45,020 nt of DNA from Pseudomonadota bacterium (GCA_027619655.1 JAQCHR010000001.1:1-45020); one strand, 5' to 3'; positions 23,561-33,370 are shown, numbered from the stretch's first letter. The notes: generated by a model from the sequence alone, not told the origin. Numbers and translations: made by a program.

Positions 23561-25714
23561 CTAGCGGGAAACCGCGTGACGGCCGCCAGCGGCGCGGGCC
23601 GCGATACTGAGAACAGCGGCATCAGTCAAAAGTTCGGGAAGGGCTATTCCGTCAGGTGCCTCCGGCCCGTAGATCGCGTTGAACGGGATGCCGTAACGGC
23701 CAAAACCCGCAAGGTATGCGGCGATGGCCGGGTCGGGCCGGGTCCAGTCCGCGCGCATGGCCGTAACCTCGTCACCTGCGAGCCATGCCGCAACCTCGCC
23801 CTGTTCCAGCACCAGCTTCTTGTTGACCTGACAGGTGATGCACCAATCCGCGGTGACATCGACAAAAACGGTCCCGCCACCGGCAACAATGCGGCGCAGT
23901 TCCGCCATATCGAAGACCTGCCAGCCGGCCTGCAACTGTTTTGATGATATGCCGGGATCCGGCGCACGAACGACAGGCAATGCCAGCGCGGCAAGCGCCA
24001 GAAGGGTCACCGCGGCGCCCGAATACCGGCCAAGACGGGAGCCCGGCACGTGCCGCAACGCAAAGACCGCTGCGATAAGGGCCATCATCGCGCCGAGCAG
24101 GATGGCGCCTTCCGTTCCAATCTGAACCGCAATGACGCTCAGCAGCCAGACCGCTGTCGCGGCCAGCGCCAGCCCCAGAATACGGCGCAGGGTTATCATC
24201 CACGGGCCGGGACGCGGCAGTGCGGTGGCAACCCGGGGAAAGGCGGCCACGGCGACATACGGCAGCGCGAGGCCAAGCCCAAGCGCGGCGAAGACCATCA
24301 GGATCTCCGGTGCCTCGCGGCTCAGCGCAAAGCCGATGGCTGTGCCGACGAATGGCGCGGAACAGGGTGTCGCCAGCAGGGTCGCAAAGGCGCCGGTCAG
24401 GAAATGCCCACCCAGCGACGGCCCGTTACCGGCGGAAAGCGCCAGCCCAGACATCCATTGCGGCAACGATATTTCAAACATGCCAAACAGGTTGCAGGCG
24501 AACAGCGTTACCACGACCACCATGAAGGCCAGGAAGACCGGTTGCTGAAACTGAATGCCCCATCCGGCAACAAACCCCGCCGCCGTCACCGCGATCAGCG
24601 CCGCCGCGATCACCAGCATCGACGCCACAATGCCCGCCGCCGTCGCCAGGAATCCGGCACGCACATCGGATGCATGGCCGCCGCCATGGCTGACGGCGGC
24701 CAGCAGCTTGATCGACAGGACCGGCAGCACGCAGGGCATCAGGTTCAGGATCAGCCCACCCAGCACCGCGAGCAACAGCGCGCGCCAGAGCGGCAGCGCC
24801 GCCGCCGGCTCGCCCCCGGGCCGGGGTATTGCGGTCAGGGCTGCAAGCGGTTCACCGAGACGCACGGGCAGAATTCGTTCGATCGCCCGCTTGCCATCGA
24901 CCAGCGTCACCGTGAAGTTGCCGCCATCCAGGTCAACCGCGGTTGCCCCGGCACCTTTCACTTCCAGCAACGCCCGCTTGCCGGATTCGGCGATAACGAC
25001 AGCAGGCTTGCCGAAAAGCGTGTCCTTTGGCGCCTCGATAAAAACATCGGGTGCGTCGAAACCGGTGTCGCTGCGCAGAGCAAGCTGCAGGACGGGGTCC
25101 TTGCCCCGGTTGATCAGAACGGCATTTTCAATGGACAATCCGCCACTGGAATCGGGTCCGGGCACCAGCGCGGCGAATCGCTCGACAAGACCGGATTCGA
25201 TCCCCGGTCCGGCTGTTCCCGACGGCAGGTCCAGCGCCAGCGCCGCCTCATAGGGAATGCAGATATCCTTGCAGGCGAGATAACGGATATTGGCCCTGAG
25301 CCGCAACGGCTGACCCGGGTTTTCCAGCGCGACCGCCAGCGGCAGCAACACCTCGTCGGCATATCCCAGCGTTTCCAGCCCGAAGATGGAAAACCGCTTC
25401 GGCGCGGGCCAGGCCATCGACACCGCGCGCATATTCTCGGACCCGGCCCAGTCGGGGTCCGGCGGAAACCCGGCATCGCCCGGCGACCGCCAGTAAATCT
25501 TCCAGCCCGGCCGCATCCGGAAATGCAGGCCCAGCCGAACGGAATCTGCATCGCCCACCGCATCCATGACCGACACAAGACGCGTATCGACGTGATCATT
25601 TGTGTTCCAGGCGCCTGTCGCCGCGTACCCCGCCGATAAGGACATCAGACACAACAGCATGGCGATTGCCGCCTGTACGATCCGGGTTACGGGCAAGAAA
25701 CGATTCTCCTCCAT
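23561..25714 (-). CDS. DsbD/ScsB-type thiol:disulfide interchange protein
   Basis: This protein carries electrons from cytoplasmic thioredoxin across the inner membrane to periplasmic thiol proteins. The 717 residues have the full layout: signal peptide (about 1-31), an N-terminal periplasmic domain with ACKDICIPYEAAL, a membrane domain of about eight helices with the redox cysteines in MPCVLPVLSIK and TPCSAPFVGTA, and a C-terminal thioredoxin domain with ADWCITCQVNKK. A strong GGAGGAG lies inside the first codons, so the real start may be a TTG at 25696, just before PVTRIVQAAIAML. It is divergent from yqgE, a frequent neighbour. Confidence 0.92.
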   Translation of the reverse strand: MEENRFLPVTRIVQAAIAMLLCLMSLSAGYAATGAWNTNDHVDTRLVSVMDAVGDADSVRLGLHFRMRPGWKIYWRSPGDAGFPPDPDWAGSENMRAVSMAWPAPKRFSIFGLETLGYADEVLLPLAVALENPGQPLRLRANIRYLACKDICIPYEAALALDLPSGTAGPGIESGLVERFAALVPGPDSSGGLSIENAVLINRGKDPVLQLALRSDTGFDAPDVFIEAPKDTLFGKPAVVIAESGKRALLEVKGAGATAVDLDGGNFTVTLVDGKRAIERILPVRLGEPLAALTAIPRPGGEPAAALPLWRALLLAVLGGLILNLMPCVLPVLSIKLLAAVSHGGGHASDVRAGFLATAAGIVASMLVIAAALIAVTAAGFVAGWGIQFQQPVFLAFMVVVVTLFACNLFGMFEISLPQWMSGLALSAGNGPSLGGHFLTGAFATLLATPCSAPFVGTAIGFALSREAPEILMVFAALGLGLALPYVAVAAFPRVATALPRPGPWMITLRRILGLALAATAVWLLSVIAVQIGTEGAILLGAMMALIAAVFALRHVPGSRLGRYSGAAVTLLALAALALPVVRAPDPGISSKQLQAGWQVFDMAELRRIVAGGGTVFVDVTADWCITCQVNKKLVLEQGEVAAWLAGDEVTAMRADWTRPDPAIAAYLAGFGRYGIPFNAIYGPEAPDGIALPELLTDAAVLSIAARAAGGRHAVSR

Positions 25715-25906
25715 TGGCTTTCAACGATTGCACGGACTATATAATGTTCCGGTTTCGAAAGAACGGGTCACTTTTCCGTCAGGGTCTTTTGTGGTATGCT
25801 GCACTGCAATAGACCGATACGCGGGATATCCGTGCAGCCAGATTTACCTGCACCCGATATAACCCCGATACGTGATACAGGACACAGATACAAAGAGGCC
25901 ATCGAC

Positions 25907-26482
25907 ATGAGTGGAAAGGACAGCACTTCCGGTTATCTGAAAGGCCAGCTTCTGGCCGCCATGCCGACGATGCAGGATCCACGGTTTGAACGCTCGGTCA
26001 TTTTCCTGTGCGCGCATAATGCGGATGGCGCAATGGGGCTGATCGTGAACAGACCCCTCAAGGAATTGAGCTTCAAAGAACTGCTCGACCAGCTTGGTAT
26101 CGAACGCGGCGATTCGACCAATGAAATCAAGGTCCAGTATGGCGGGCCGGTTGAAACGGGCCGCGGATTCGTTCTTCATTCGCCGGAATACGAACAGAAC
26201 GGCACCATTTCCGTCGACAACCGGGTTGGATTAACGGCGACGATCGAAATCCTGCGCGATATTGCGAGAAACCGCGGGCCGCAGCATTCGCTGCTGGCGC
26301 TGGGCTATGCGGGCTGGGGCTCCGGACAGCTGGAAAGCGAAATCCAGCAGAATGCCTGGCTGAACGTGCCGGCCGATGACAGCCTCCTGTTCGATCACGA
26401 CAACGACACCAGGTGGGAGCGGGCGATCGCGAAACTGGGGGTCGACCTGTCGCTGCTCTCCGGCGAGCACGGCCACGCGTAG
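25907..26482 (+). CDS. yqgE: YqgE/AlgH-family protein
   Basis: A 191-residue protein of the UPF0301 family, whose biochemical role is not firmly known. Family marks are YLKGQLLAAMPTMQDPRFER, then SVIFLCAHNADGAMGLIVNR, VQYGGPVETGRGFVLHS and ALGYAGWGSGQLESEIQQNA. I chose MSGKDSTSGY with AGAGG about 9 bp upstream; the frame is open for 37 more codons without family resemblance. It is divergent from the DsbD-like gene, with 192 bp for two promoters, and converges on the GNAT gene. Confidence 0.92.
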   Translation: MSGKDSTSGYLKGQLLAAMPTMQDPRFERSVIFLCAHNADGAMGLIVNRPLKELSFKELLDQLGIERGDSTNEIKVQYGGPVETGRGFVLHSPEYEQNGTISVDNRVGLTATIEILRDIARNRGPQHSLLALGYAGWGSGQLESEIQQNAWLNVPADDSLLFDHDNDTRWERAIAKLGVDLSLLSGEHGHA

Positions 26483-26500
26483 AGTACCGTCACCGGTCTT

Positions 26501-27100
26501 TCAGTCATACATCGGGACGACCGGCCGGGGGTCGGTCCGCAAAATCGCGTAACAGACGTGATCCTGCCACATCCCGTCAATCCGCAGAAATTTCCGCGCC
26601 AGCCCCTCCTGAACGAAACCGCTTTTCTCCAGCAACCCGCGGCTCGGCCCGTTTGACGGCAGACCGGCGGCCTCGATCCGGTGCAGGCCAAGCGTATCGA
26701 AGGAAAAATTCAGCAGCAGTTGCACCGCTTCCGACATGACGCCCTTGCGGGCGTAAGGGGCGCCGACCCAGTAACCGACGCTGCCGCTCTGCGCCACGCG
26801 ACGCCGGATATTGGACAGGGTAATGCCCCCGCACAACCTGTCGTCACTGCGGTTGAAAATAAGGAAAGAATAGGTGGTCCCGTCCCGCCATTCTGCGGAA
26901 AACCGTTTCAGGCGGCGGCGGAACGCGGCGGGCGAGGTCGCGTCACTCGGCCATTTGGGCTCCCAGCGTTCCAGAAAGGAACGGCTGACCTCGCGAATCT
27001 CCGCCCATTGCTTTTCATCCTGGCGCTGCAATGGCCGCAGGATAACCCTGGGGCCGACCAGCCGAATGGACGGTGCATTGTGCGACAATAATCCGAACAT
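26501..27100 (-). CDS. RimJ/RimL-type GNAT acetyltransferase
   Basis: A 199-residue member of the GNAT family that acetylates N-termini of proteins or small amines. The order is IRLVGPRVILRPLQRQDEKQ, the beta4 strand SGSVGYWVGAPYARKGVMSE with the acetyl-CoA loop, then LGLHRIEAAGLPSNGPSRGL and LLEKSGFVQEGLARKFLRI. This matches ribosomal-protein acetyltransferases of the RimJ type. It follows the M16 peptidase gene by 54 bp, the usual thrC-M16-GNAT order in alphaproteobacteria. Confidence 0.9.
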   Translation of the reverse strand: MFGLLSHNAPSIRLVGPRVILRPLQRQDEKQWAEIREVSRSFLERWEPKWPSDATSPAAFRRRLKRFSAEWRDGTTYSFLIFNRSDDRLCGGITLSNIRRRVAQSGSVGYWVGAPYARKGVMSEAVQLLLNFSFDTLGLHRIEAAGLPSNGPSRGLLEKSGFVQEGLARKFLRIDGMWQDHVCYAILRTDPRPVVPMYD

Positions 27101-27154
27101 GGCCCTATTCGTTACATCCCCGCAGTTATCCTGATCTCGTCACCGTTGAAACGG

Positions 27155-28435
27155 TCAGGCGTCCAGCATGGCCGGCATCGCGAAGCTTGCGCTAATCCGG
27201 TCGTAATCGTCCAGCCCTTCCAGCGGACCGACGGCCGCAATCGTCGGACGGCCGCGAAACACCGTCTCGGCCACCCGCCGGACGGCGGCGGCATCGACCG
27301 CATCGATCTTCGCCACCTGCTCGGCAATCGGGACAATCCGGTCGAAGATGAGAAGCTGCTGCGCCATCTGCTCGCATCGGGTGGAGGTTGATTCCAACGC
27401 CATCAGCGTCGATGCCTTGAGCTGGTTGCGGGCCCGCACCAGTTCGGATTCCTCCAGTGTCCCCGGCAGCCGGCTGATTTCCTCGGCGATGGCCGGGATG
27501 AGCTCGCCGGTCATCTCCGGTCCGGTTCCCGCATAAACCGCCAGCACACCGCAATCGGCATAAAACGCGTTATAGGCGTAAATGGAATAGGCCAGGCCGC
27601 GGTTTTCGCGGATCTCCTGAAACAGCCGCGACGACATGCCGCCGCCAAACAGCGACGTCAGCACGGTGGCCGCATAGAAGTCATCGTCGTGATATCCGGC
27701 AGCGGGAAAGCCCAGCACCAGGTGCAACTGCTCAAGGTCCCGTTCGTGCCGGTATTCGCCGCCGCGGTAGTTGCCCGGCGCGGTTACCCGGCGGGAGGCG
27801 GGCCGGATTCCGCCGAACATGTCCTGCGCCAGCGCCACCACCGCTTCGTGTTCGATATTGCCGGCAACGGCCAGCACCATGGCGTCCGCGCCATAGGTCC
27901 GCTGCATATGTTCCATGATCTCGTCGCGGGTCATCGCCTCGACGATTTCGGGCGGCCCCAGGACCGGGCGGCCAAGCGGTTGATCGGGAAAGGCCGCACT
28001 CTGGAAATAATCGAAGACGATATCGTCAGGCGTATCGTTCGCCTGGCCGATTTCCTGCAGCACGACCGACCGTTCCCGCGCCAGTTCCTGCGGATCGAAG
28101 ACCGAGTTCTGCAGGATATCGGCCAGGATATCGAAGGCGAGCCGCGCATCACCCTTCAGGACCTTGGCGTAATAGGCTGTGTGTTCCCGGCTGGTATAGG
28201 CGTTGATCTGCCCGCCGACATCCTCGATCTCACGGGCGATATCGGCGGCGCTGCGCCGTTCCGTCCCCTTGAAGGCCATATGTTCCAGCAGATGCGCGAC
28301 ACCATTGATCCTGGCGGGTTCATGCCGCGTACCGGCGCCGACCCAGACCCCGGCCGAAACGGTTTCGACGGTCGCCACGGTATCCGTCACAACCCGCAAC
28401 CCGTTGGGCAGGGTCGTCAAACTTACGCTGCTCAT
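27155..28435 (-). CDS. M16 (pitrilysin-type) zinc peptidase
   Basis: This is a 426-residue one-chain half of the clam-shell peptidases related to mitochondrial processing peptidase. The inverted zinc motif HxxEH is HLLEH with H48, E51 and H52; the downstream glutamate region is AYTSREHTAYYAKVL. The second domain has GGMSSRLFQEIRENRGLAYS, another family mark. The product is probably cytoplasmic, as no signal peptide is visible. Its ATG overlaps the thrC stop as ATGA, so translation is coupled. Confidence 0.95.
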   Translation of the reverse strand: MSSVSLTTLPNGLRVVTDTVATVETVSAGVWVGAGTRHEPARINGVAHLLEHMAFKGTERRSAADIAREIEDVGGQINAYTSREHTAYYAKVLKGDARLAFDILADILQNSVFDPQELARERSVVLQEIGQANDTPDDIVFDYFQSAAFPDQPLGRPVLGPPEIVEAMTRDEIMEHMQRTYGADAMVLAVAGNIEHEAVVALAQDMFGGIRPASRRVTAPGNYRGGEYRHERDLEQLHLVLGFPAAGYHDDDFYAATVLTSLFGGGMSSRLFQEIRENRGLAYSIYAYNAFYADCGVLAVYAGTGPEMTGELIPAIAEEISRLPGTLEESELVRARNQLKASTLMALESTSTRCEQMAQQLLIFDRIVPIAEQVAKIDAVDAAAVRRVAETVFRGRPTIAAVGPLEGLDDYDRISASFAMPAMLDA

Positions 28436-29838
28436 GCCGCCTCCGCGATGCCGAGTTGGGCACGCACATATTTCTGTATGACCTGCAGGTTATTCGGCAG
28501 GACCTCGATCCGTTCCGGCCGTTCGCGCAGATCCGCCAGCGCCGGCGGCAGTTCGGGATAAACGCCCGATGCCTCCTTGACGGCATCGGGAAATTTCGCC
28601 GGATGGGCTGTGGCCAATACGACGACAGGCGTCGTCGAATCCTTCCGCCTCGCCCGCGCGGACGCGACGCCGATGGCGCTGTGGGGGTCGAGCAGGTAAT
28701 TGCTGTTGCGGTACGTGTCGCCGATGACGGCTTTCGTCTCGGCCTCGTCCGTCCGGTACCCGTCAAAGGTATCCTGCGCCCGGTGCCACAAATTGCTGCC
28801 AACGGACAGGGTTCCCTTCTCGCGGAACTCCGTCACCGCCGCTTCTGTTGCGCGGCCGTCGCGCCCGTAGAGTTCAAACAGAAAGCGCTCGAAATTGCTC
28901 GATACCTGAATATCTATGCTGGGTGAAATTGTCGGCGTCACGGTGCCCGTGGTCAACGCGCCGCTGTCGAAAAAGCGGGGCAGGATGTCATTGACGTTCG
29001 AGCCGATGATGAACTGGCTGATGGGCAGCCCCATGGCTCTTGCGGCATATCCGGCATAGATATTGCCGAAATTGCCCGTCGGCACGGCAAAGGATACCGC
29101 GCGGTCCGGCGCGCCCAGGGAAACGGCGGCATGGAAATAATAGACGATCTGCGCCACGATCCGCGCCCAGTTGATCGAATTGGCCGCCGAAAGCCGGACA
29201 TCGTCCCGGAAGGTTTCATCATTGAACATCGCCTTCACGATATCCTGGCAATCGTCGAAGGTCCCTTCGACAGCCAGCGCATGGACGTTCTTCGACGTCA
29301 CGGTCGTCATCTGGCGGCGCTGCACCTCCGACACGCGATTATGCGGATACAGGAAGAAGATATCGACCGCGTCCCGGTCGCGGCATGCCTCGATCGCCGC
29401 CGGGCCGGTATCGCCGGATGTCGCACCGACAATGGTCACTCGCTCGCCGCGCTTCGTCAGGACATGGTCGAAGGCGCGGCCCAGGAACTGTATCGCAAAA
29501 TCCTTGAACGCCAGCGTCGGCCCGTGAAACAGCTCCATGACCCACAGGGCCGGTTCAAGCTGCTGCAGCGGCGCCACGGCCTTGTGGCCGAAATCCCGGT
29601 AGCTTTCCGTCAGTATCGTGGACAGGGCCGCGGGTTCGATACATCCGCCCGTAAATGGGCCGATCACCCGGGAAGCCAGTTCCGGATAGGAAAGGCCGCG
29701 CAGGGCGCGAATGTCGTCGGCGCTGAATTGCGGCCAGCTTTGCGGCAGGTATAAACCGCCGTCGCGGGCCAGCCCCGTCAGCAGTACATCGTCAAAACCG
29801 AGTTCGGGCGCGCGCCCGCGTGTACTGATATAGCGCAC
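28432..29838 (-). CDS. thrC: Threonine synthase
   Basis: This PLP enzyme turns O-phosphohomoserine into threonine. The product has 468 residues from the GTG at 29838 (VRYISTRGRAPELGF); AAAGGA about 6 bp before supports this start over the longer frame. The PLP lysine is K112 in FHGPTLAFKDFA, and the phosphate loop is VGATSGDTGPAAIEA. The C-terminal extension FDGYRTDEAETKAVIG fits the long type of the enzyme. It overlaps the M16 gene by 4 bp. thrB lies 6 kb away in another transcription unit. Confidence 0.96.
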   Translation of the reverse strand: MRYISTRGRAPELGFDDVLLTGLARDGGLYLPQSWPQFSADDIRALRGLSYPELASRVIGPFTGGCIEPAALSTILTESYRDFGHKAVAPLQQLEPALWVMELFHGPTLAFKDFAIQFLGRAFDHVLTKRGERVTIVGATSGDTGPAAIEACRDRDAVDIFFLYPHNRVSEVQRRQMTTVTSKNVHALAVEGTFDDCQDIVKAMFNDETFRDDVRLSAANSINWARIVAQIVYYFHAAVSLGAPDRAVSFAVPTGNFGNIYAGYAARAMGLPISQFIIGSNVNDILPRFFDSGALTTGTVTPTISPSIDIQVSSNFERFLFELYGRDGRATEAAVTEFREKGTLSVGSNLWHRAQDTFDGYRTDEAETKAVIGDTYRNSNYLLDPHSAIGVASARARRKDSTTPVVVLATAHPAKFPDAVKEASGVYPELPPALADLRERPERIEVLPNNLQVIQKYVRAQLGIAEAA

Positions 29839-29912
29839 CGTAATCCTTTCAGCCTGTCGCAGCGCGCGTAACCTATCCACACGACAGGGCGCAGGCAAGC
29901 ATTCGTCCCCGA

Positions 29913-31448
29913 TCAAGCAGGCAGGTAGCGCGCCCGCAAATGATTTTGAAACGCGGCCGCGTTCAGCGCCTGTCCCGTGGCCTGCTGCAGGATCGCGCTG
30001 GTCGAAAGGAACGAGCCCTTGGCGTGGATATTGGGGCGCAGCCAGGCCATCAGCGGGCCGAAATCACCCTGGCCCAGCGATGGCGCGATGGACGGATCCG
30101 CCTTTTTTGCAGCGTCGAATATCTGCGCAGCGGCCATCGCGCCCAACGTGTAGGTCGGGAAATAGCCCCAGGCGCCGTCATACCAGTGAATATCCTGCAG
30201 GCAGCCGAGGCGGTCATCGGGCGGGGTTACGCCCAGCAGGTCCCGCAACCCGTCATTCCACGCGCCGGGCAGTTCGGGCAGCGCAAGGTCGCCATGGAGC
30301 ATCGCGCGTTCCAGCCGGTATCGCAGGATGACATGCGCGGGATAGGTTACTTCATCCGCATCGACGCGGATAAATCCGGGGTCGACGCGGATCGCCAGCC
30401 TGGCAAGGTTTTCCGAGCCCCATGCCGGACCCGCCCCGTCAAAGGCATCCCGGATCACGGGGGCCGCCCAGGCCATGAATTCCGCCGACCGGCAGACCTG
30501 CATCTCGACCAGCAGGGACTGGCTTTCATGGATCGTCATGCCGCGCGCATCGCCAACCGGCTGGTAGCGCCACGCGGCCGGGCGGCCGCGCTCGTACATC
30601 GCATGGCCGGTTTCGTGCAGCACGCCCATCAACGCCTGGGTAAAATCGGCTTCGTCGTAACGGGTGGTGATCCGGCTGTCCTCGGGAATGCCGGCGGAGA
30701 AGGGGTGCAGACTTTCATCGAGCCGCGCCGATTCGAAATCGAGTCCCACCGTTTCCGCCATGTGGTGCACAAGGGTCCGCTGCCGTTCAATCGGGAACGG
30801 GCCCGGTGGCAGTTCCGGTTCGGGGAGCGATTTCTGCCGCGCCAGGACGTCATCCAGGAAATCCGGCAGAAAGGCGGCGTAGGCGTCGAATACAGGATCG
30901 ATTTCGGCACTTCGCCCATCGGGTTCGAAGGCGTCGAGCAGCGCATCATACAGACCGACGCCAAATGCGGAAGAAAGCGCCTCACCCTTGCGGCAGGTCA
31001 GCGAAAGCACTTCGGTCAGGGCGGGCAAAACGGCAGCGAAATTTGCATCCAGCCGTGCGGTCCGCCAGATCGTTTCGCAGTTGCTCGTCGCCGTCGACAA
31101 GGCCTCGACCAGGTCGGATGGCAGGGCGGCGGCATGGGCATGGTCCCGGCGCATTTCGCGCAGATTGGCCGCCTGCCAGGCATCCAGGCCATCGGCCTGC
31201 GACGCCGCCCGGGCGAGCAGGTCATCCATCGCCGGGTCCGTCAACGCGCTATGCCGGATCACCGCCAGCGCCGCGATCTGCTCTCCGCGCGGCCCTGCGC
31301 CGCCGGGCGGCATCATTACCGACTGGTCCCAATGCAGCTGGTTCAGGGCGTTACCGACCAGGGCAATGCGGCGGAACCGGTTTTCCAGTTCGCGATATGC
31401 CGCCGGTGCAGCGGCGTTGTCAGCGCGGCTTGCGGTGGTAGACGACAT
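29913..31448 (-). CDS. M32 metallocarboxypeptidase
   Basis: A 511-residue protein of the thermostable carboxypeptidase 1 family, which removes single C-terminal residues. The zinc motif is HETGH (H278, E279, H282) in VLHETGHAMYERGRP; the third ligand is probably E308 in IHESQSLLVEMQ, and the family motif GDVRITTRY appears here as EDSRITTRYDEADF. No signal peptide, so probably cytoplasmic. Its start overlaps the SURF1 gene by 29 bp, and thrC starts 74 bp after its stop; it thus sits inside the otherwise usual SURF1-thrC-M16 order. Confidence 0.94.
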   Translation of the reverse strand: MSSTTASRADNAAAPAAYRELENRFRRIALVGNALNQLHWDQSVMMPPGGAGPRGEQIAALAVIRHSALTDPAMDDLLARAASQADGLDAWQAANLREMRRDHAHAAALPSDLVEALSTATSNCETIWRTARLDANFAAVLPALTEVLSLTCRKGEALSSAFGVGLYDALLDAFEPDGRSAEIDPVFDAYAAFLPDFLDDVLARQKSLPEPELPPGPFPIERQRTLVHHMAETVGLDFESARLDESLHPFSAGIPEDSRITTRYDEADFTQALMGVLHETGHAMYERGRPAAWRYQPVGDARGMTIHESQSLLVEMQVCRSAEFMAWAAPVIRDAFDGAGPAWGSENLARLAIRVDPGFIRVDADEVTYPAHVILRYRLERAMLHGDLALPELPGAWNDGLRDLLGVTPPDDRLGCLQDIHWYDGAWGYFPTYTLGAMAAAQIFDAAKKADPSIAPSLGQGDFGPLMAWLRPNIHAKGSFLSTSAILQQATGQALNAAAFQNHLRARYLPA

Positions 31449-32118
31449 AGATCACCAGCAATGCCATGGCCATGAACAACCAGGTCAGGGCGTATTCCAG
31501 ATGGTTATTGGGCAGGTTGATGCGCCATTGCCGGCCGACAGGGAAGCCGCCGGGCACATCCGTATTGCCCGAAACAATATAATACGGCGGCAAGGCGTCC
31601 AGGCCCGCGGCCTGCGCCATTGCCTTGGAATCTACGAAAAACCAGACATTTTTTTTGGGGTCATTGTCGGGAATAAAATTGCCCTGGCCCTTGTCCAGCC
31701 GGATGATCCCTTCAACGGTCACCGCGCCCGCAAGCTGACCCGGTTCCCGCGTCGATGCATCAAGCCGGTCGCCGGGCACCCAGCCGCGGTTTATCAATTC
31801 AATACCGCTGCCGTCGGCGCGACGCAGCGGCGTAAAGATATGCACGCCGGGGTTTCCGCGCAGTGATCGCGCAACCAGATGGAATTCCTTGTCGTGCAGG
31901 TAGGTCCCTGCCACACGCACCCGCTGGAATTCCAGCGCTTCGGTTATCGCCCCAGCCGGCGGCAGGTCTATCGCCGCCGATTCCGCGCGGGTATCCAGTT
32001 TTTCAATCAGGTCGGCCTTCCAGCCATACCGGTTGAATTGCCAGATGCTGAGCCCGATCAGGGCGATCAGCATCGGCACTGTCACCACGGTGGGCCAGAA
32101 CTGCGGGCGAAATCGCAT
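31420..32118 (-). CDS. SURF1-family oxidase assembly protein
   Basis: SURF1 (Shy1) helps insert heme a into subunit I of cytochrome oxidase. The 232 residues include a membrane helix at each end (about 9-27 and 208-227) and a periplasmic domain between, which is the family layout. Typical parts are GLSIWQFNRYGWKADLIEKL, LINRGWVPGDRLD, and near the end NNHLEYALTWLFMAMALLV. It is the last oxidase gene in the cluster, 18 bp after the DUF983 gene. Confidence 0.93.
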   Translation of the reverse strand: MRFRPQFWPTVVTVPMLIALIGLSIWQFNRYGWKADLIEKLDTRAESAAIDLPPAGAITEALEFQRVRVAGTYLHDKEFHLVARSLRGNPGVHIFTPLRRADGSGIELINRGWVPGDRLDASTREPGQLAGAVTVEGIIRLDKGQGNFIPDNDPKKNVWFFVDSKAMAQAAGLDALPPYYIVSGNTDVPGGFPVGRQWRINLPNNHLEYALTWLFMAMALLVIYVVYHRKPR

Positions 32119-32136
32119 GAATTTCCGGTCTCGTCT

Positions 32137-32514
32137 CTAGTCGAATGTCGCGCTGCCGGCTTCACCGGATTTGTGCCGGTATTGCAGCGCGATCATCGTT
32201 GCCTTGAACGGCCGCAGCAACAGCATCGAACCGCCGCAGATAGCCGGTATCCACAACAGGGCATGAACCCATAGCGGCGGTTCGAACGCGGCTTCGACCC
32301 AGAGCGCAAGTCCGGTGACAATCGGCCCGACGATAAAGATCACGAACACTGCCGGGCCATCGCCGCTATCGGACGCTTTCAGGTCCAGTTCGCAGTGACT
32401 GCACTTATCCGCAACCGTCAGATAGCCGCGAAACAACCGTCCAACGCCGCATCGCGGGCACCGGCACCGAAGGCCGGCCGCGAAGGGCGAAACTGGCGGG
32501 TAGGATTCGGCCAT
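32137..32514 (-). CDS. DUF983 zinc-ribbon membrane protein
   Basis: A 125-residue protein. The N-terminal part has two CxxC pairs (CRCPRCGVGRLFRGY and CSHCELDL) that look like a zinc ribbon; two membrane helices follow at about 55-75 and 80-100. DUF983 genes commonly lie between ctaE and SURF1 in alphaproteobacteria; function unknown, probably oxidase assembly. I chose MAESYPPVSPF at 32514, 10 bp after the ctaE stop, since the longer frame overlaps ctaE. Confidence 0.88.
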   Translation of the reverse strand: MAESYPPVSPFAAGLRCRCPRCGVGRLFRGYLTVADKCSHCELDLKASDSGDGPAVFVIFIVGPIVTGLALWVEAAFEPPLWVHALLWIPAICGGSMLLLRPFKATMIALQYRHKSGEAGSATFD

Positions 32515-32524
32515 CAGGTACCGA

Positions 32525-33370
32525 TCAGCCGCCCCACCAGTAAACGCAGATGAAGAGGAACAGCCAGACCACGTCAACAAAGTGCCAGTACCAGGCTGCG
32601 GCCTCGAAACCGAAATGATGTTCCGGCTTGAAATGCCCGGCGCGGGCCCGGAAGAAACAGACGGTCAGGAAGCAGGTGCCGACAATGACATGGAAACCGT
32701 GAAACCCTGTCGCCATGTAGAAGGTGGAACCGTAGACGCCGCTTGTGATGCCGAATGCCGCATGGCTGTATTCAAACGCCTGCAGGCAGGTAAACGCGAA
32801 GCCGAGCAGGATCGTCAGGCCAAGCCCACGCATCAGGCCGCGGCGGTCCCCTTCGATCAGGGCATGATGCGCCCAGGTGACTGTCACGCCGGACAGCAGC
32901 AGGATCAGCGTATTCATGAACGGCAGATCGAACGCATCGAAGGTCTGTATGCCCTCGGGTGGCCAGACGCCGCCAGGCACGTCATACGGCATTTCCTTCG
33001 GCGCCAGCGACGCATCGAAGAACGCCCAGAAGAACGCGGCGAAGAACATGACTTCGGAGCAGATGAACAGCGCCATGCCATACCGCATGCCAAGCTGCAC
33101 CACCGGCTTGTGATAACCTTCGAATTCGGCTTCACGAATGACGTCGCGCCACCAGAACCAGCCCGTCAGGAACAGGAGAACCACCCCGGGTGCTAATTTC
33201 CAGAGACCCAGCGCCTCAATCTTCGGCTCCATATCCGAACCGAACATATCGGGGTGCATGAACACGATCAGCCCGCAGAACAGGCTGGCCGCCGCTATGG
33301 TACCGACGATCGGCCAGGGGCTTGGATCGACGAGGTGATAGTCATGGGTTTGTGCGTGTTCAGCGCTCAT
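32525..33370 (-). CDS. ctaE: Cytochrome c oxidase subunit III
   Basis: Subunit III of the aa3-type oxidase, which stabilises the core and guides proton uptake. The 281 residues form seven membrane helices; the start MSAEHAQTHDYHLVDPSPWP is the family N-terminus. Other marks are MFFAAFFWAFFDASL with the conserved acidic region, and ATGFHGFHVIVGT with the lipid-site histidines. The end, WHFVDVVWLFLFICVYWWGG, is typical. It follows ctaG by 31 bp. Confidence 0.96.
   Translation of the reverse strand: MSAEHAQTHDYHLVDPSPWPIVGTIAAASLFCGLIVFMHPDMFGSDMEPKIEALGLWKLAPGVVLLFLTGWFWWRDVIREAEFEGYHKPVVQLGMRYGMALFICSEVMFFAAFFWAFFDASLAPKEMPYDVPGGVWPPEGIQTFDAFDLPFMNTLILLLSGVTVTWAHHALIEGDRRGLMRGLGLTILLGFAFTCLQAFEYSHAAFGITSGVYGSTFYMATGFHGFHVIVGTCFLTVCFFRARAGHFKPEHHFGFEAAAWYWHFVDVVWLFLFICVYWWGG

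Noticed and set aside
29853..29888. CCTGTCG...CGACAGG inverted repeat upstream of thrC as an attenuator
   Set aside because: Only 7 bp with a 22-base spacer and no leader peptide rich in Thr or Ile; too weak to call.
29940..31475. Plus-strand open frame of 511 codons opposite the M32 carboxypeptidase
   Set aside because: The minus strand has the full metallopeptidase with HETGH; this frame is a shadow in spite of its length.
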